From Sphingomonadales bacterium 32-65-25 (GTDB lineage: Bacteria > Pseudomonadota > Alphaproteobacteria > Sphingomonadales > Sphingomonadaceae): a DNA stretch of 64,000 bases. Location: contig NCEU01000008.1 of NCBI GenBank assembly GCA_002280855.1, forward strand, positions 186,001 to 250,000. The letters run 5' to 3'. Of the stretch, positions 62,717-64,000 are shown piece by piece. How positions within the stretch are numbered: the first letter of the stretch is position 1; each line of letters starts with the position of its first letter. A program made the position numbers and the translations under genes. The notes under the pieces were generated by a model. The model was not told the DNA's origin, searched no databases, and worked only from the letters and a program-made list of their open reading frames with translations.

Positions 62717-64000
62717 TTACCGCCCGTCCTGCCGCGCAATCCAGCGATCGATCTTGGCTTCCAGCACCGCCATCGGCAGGGCGCCGGTCATCAGCACTTC
62801 GCGGTGGAAGCCCTTGATATTGAACTTCGGACCCAGCGCCTTCTCGGCCTTGGCGCGCAGCCGGCTGATGGTGAGCTGCCCGATCTTGTAGGCCAGCGCC
62901 TGGCCGGGGATGGCGATGTAGCGCTCAACTTCGGCGGTGGCATCGGTGCGGCTCATGCTGCTGTTGGCCAGCATATAGTCGATCGACTGATCGCGGCCCC
63001 AGCCCTTGGAATGGATGCCGGTATCAACAACAAGGCGCAGGGCGCGCAGCATCTCGTCTTCATATCGGCCCTGCAGCTGCCACGGATCGCGGAACATGCC
63101 CAGCTCCGGCCCCAGGCTTTCGGCATAGAGCGCCCAACCCTCGGCAAAGGCGGTGTTGCCGCCAAAGCGCTGGAACGCCGGCAATTTCTCATTCTCCTGC
63201 GCCAGGCTGACCTGGAAATGATGGCCGGGTACGGCTTCGTGCAGATAGAGCGTCTCGACGCCATAATTGCTGCGCGAAGGCAGATCATAGCTGTTGTAAT
63301 AGAAAATGCCCGGCCGGCTGCCATCGGGCGTGCCGCCCTGGTAACTGCCGCCGGCATCGGTCTTCTCACGGTGCGGCGGCACCGGGCGGATTTCCAGCGC
63401 CGATTTCGGCAGCGTGTCGAACAGGCGGCCAATCACGCTATCAACCTGTTTGCCGGTGGCGCGGAAGGCATCGCCCATGGCCTGCGCACTGGCAAACTTG
63501 AAACGCGGATCGCTGCGCAGGAAGGTGAAATAGGCGGCGCGGTCACCGGGCACGCCCATCTTGGCCTTCACCTCGTCCATCCCCTTGAGAATGCGGGTAA
63601 CTTCGGACAGGCCGATATTGTGGATTTCGTCCGGTGTCAGCGCCGTGGTGGTGCTGCTGGCGACCAGATAGCGATACAGGTCCGGCCCGCCCGGCATGGC
63701 GCCCAGGCCGGGAGCCTCCCGGGCGACGGGGAGATATTCAGTTTTCAGGAAATCGCGCAGGTGGATCAGCGCCGGGTTGACCCGTTCACCGACCATCTTC
63801 GCGTAGGCCGCTTTCAGCCGGGCCTGTTCGTCGGCGCTGATGCCATCGGGGAATTTCTGCACCGGCTTCATCATGATCGAGGCATCAAGGCCGCCGCCGG
63901 TGAGGTTGTTCAGCTGATCGATGATGTTGTTCACCACCAGCTTCGGTTGCACCACGCCCGATTTCATGCCCTGCCGGAAACGCAGGATCGACAGATCGAG
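62717..64000 (-). CDS. DUF885 family protein, 5' end beyond the window
   Basis: The visible 427 residues continue past the right edge (the frame is open through SILRFRQGMKSGV, so the methionine at 63967 is internal). It shares with the DUF885 gene at 5.8 kb the metal motif LHEAVPGHHFQVSL, SEGW/AEGWALYAESLG and AYKIGQLTISRL. It is therefore a second, probably exported, zinc peptidase-like protein. N terminus and signal peptide cannot be judged. Confidence 0.88.
   Translation of the reverse strand, partial: LDLSILRFRQGMKSGVVQPKLVVNNIIDQLNNLTGGGLDASIMMKPVQKFPDGISADEQARLKAAYAKMVGERVNPALIHLRDFLKTEYLPVAREAPGLGAMPGGPDLYRYLVASSTTTALTPDEIHNIGLSEVTRILKGMDEVKAKMGVPGDRAAYFTFLRSDPRFKFASAQAMGDAFRATGKQVDSVIGRLFDTLPKSALEIRPVPPHREKTDAGGSYQGGTPDGSRPGIFYYNSYDLPSRSNYGVETLYLHEAVPGHHFQVSLAQENEKLPAFQRFGGNTAFAEGWALYAESLGPELGMFRDPWQLQGRYEDEMLRALRLVVDTGIHSKGWGRDQSIDYMLANSSMSRTDATAEVERYIAIPGQALAYKIGQLTISRLRAKAEKALGPKFNIKGFHREVLMTGALPMAVLEAKIDRWIARQDGR

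Noticed and set aside
1..64000. CRISPR array, prophage, insertion sequence or rRNA operon
   Set aside because: No spaced direct repeats, no transposase, integrase or phage structural motifs and no rRNA sequence were seen.

Overview
This GC-rich window carries about 65 protein genes and one tRNA, packed with very short gaps (none longer than about 265 bp) and many ATGA or GTGA stop/start overlaps. Gene content and order point to an alphaproteobacterium of the order Sphingomonadales. The main clues are the PPSR-maf-aroE-coaE-dnaQ cluster, a DUF1491 protein, an MmcB-type nuclease, a RegB/RegA redox two-component pair, a long-form Hpf next to ptsN, an Entner-Doudoroff zwf-glk-eda unit, a rodZ-like/cpoB/tilS/ftsH unit, and a palindromic intergenic repeat of a kind common in sphingomonads. 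The genus cannot be fixed from the sequence. I see no prophage, insertion sequence, CRISPR array, rRNA gene or replication origin.

Layout. 1-5.8 kb (+): end of the PPDK regulatory protein gene, maf, aroE, coaE, a small membrane protein, dnaQ, hpf, ptsN, a DUF1491 protein, a SleB-type cell wall hydrolase and mmcB. 5.8-10.2 kb (-): a DUF885 peptidase-like protein, regA, regB and an ankyrin protein. 10.2-12.0 kb (+): a SCO copper chaperone, a YcgN-type cysteine protein and a YgjP-type metallopeptidase. 12.0-17.3 kb (-): alpha/beta hydrolase, DsbA-like protein, M48 protease, rpoN and lptB. 17.4-20.4 kb: a TSUP transporter (+), then ftsK (-), whose reading frame is broken. 20.6-23.6 kb (+): a ubiquinone-biosynthesis hydroxylase and a Baeyer-Villiger-type monooxygenase. 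23.6-25.4 kb (-): Trm112-like protein, LON-domain protein and a CnoX-like chaperedoxin. 25.5-32.3 kb (+): tRNA-Gly with terminator, a CDF metal exporter, the valine-catabolic mmsA-echA-mmsB set, and hisG-hisD with a small membrane protein.

32.3-39.5 kb (-): serine hydrolase, purH, heparinase II/III-like protein, rpe, a two-domain thioredoxin-like protein and a J-domain protein. 39.6-40.8 kb (+): a LplT-like MFS gene, also broken by an internal deletion and frameshift. 40.8-43.0 kb (-): a di-haem cytochrome coupled to a parallel beta-helix protein. 43.2-45.4 kb (+): an ABC-2 exporter pair. 45.4-48.4 kb (-): eda, glk, zwf. 48.5-49.8 kb (+): a flavin monooxygenase. 49.8-54.5 kb (-): MATE exporter, a hypothetical secreted protein, folE and typA. 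54.7-60.0 kb (+): rodZ-like, cpoB, tilS, ftsH and an exported VOC protein. 60.0-64 kb: an MFS transporter (-), an SDR reductase (+), a large palindromic repeat and a second DUF885 gene (-) that runs off the right edge.

Most of the window is housekeeping. The points most worth a second look are the two genes (ftsK and the LplT-like MFS gene) that each appear to have lost a short internal segment together with the frame, a RegB kinase with serine at the redox cysteine position and no cysteine anywhere, an Entner-Doudoroff operon without pgl and edd, a signal-peptide-bearing VOC protein coupled to ftsH, the cytochrome/beta-helix pair, and the large inverted repeat at 62.6 kb. I do not see a convincing wholly new multi-gene system.
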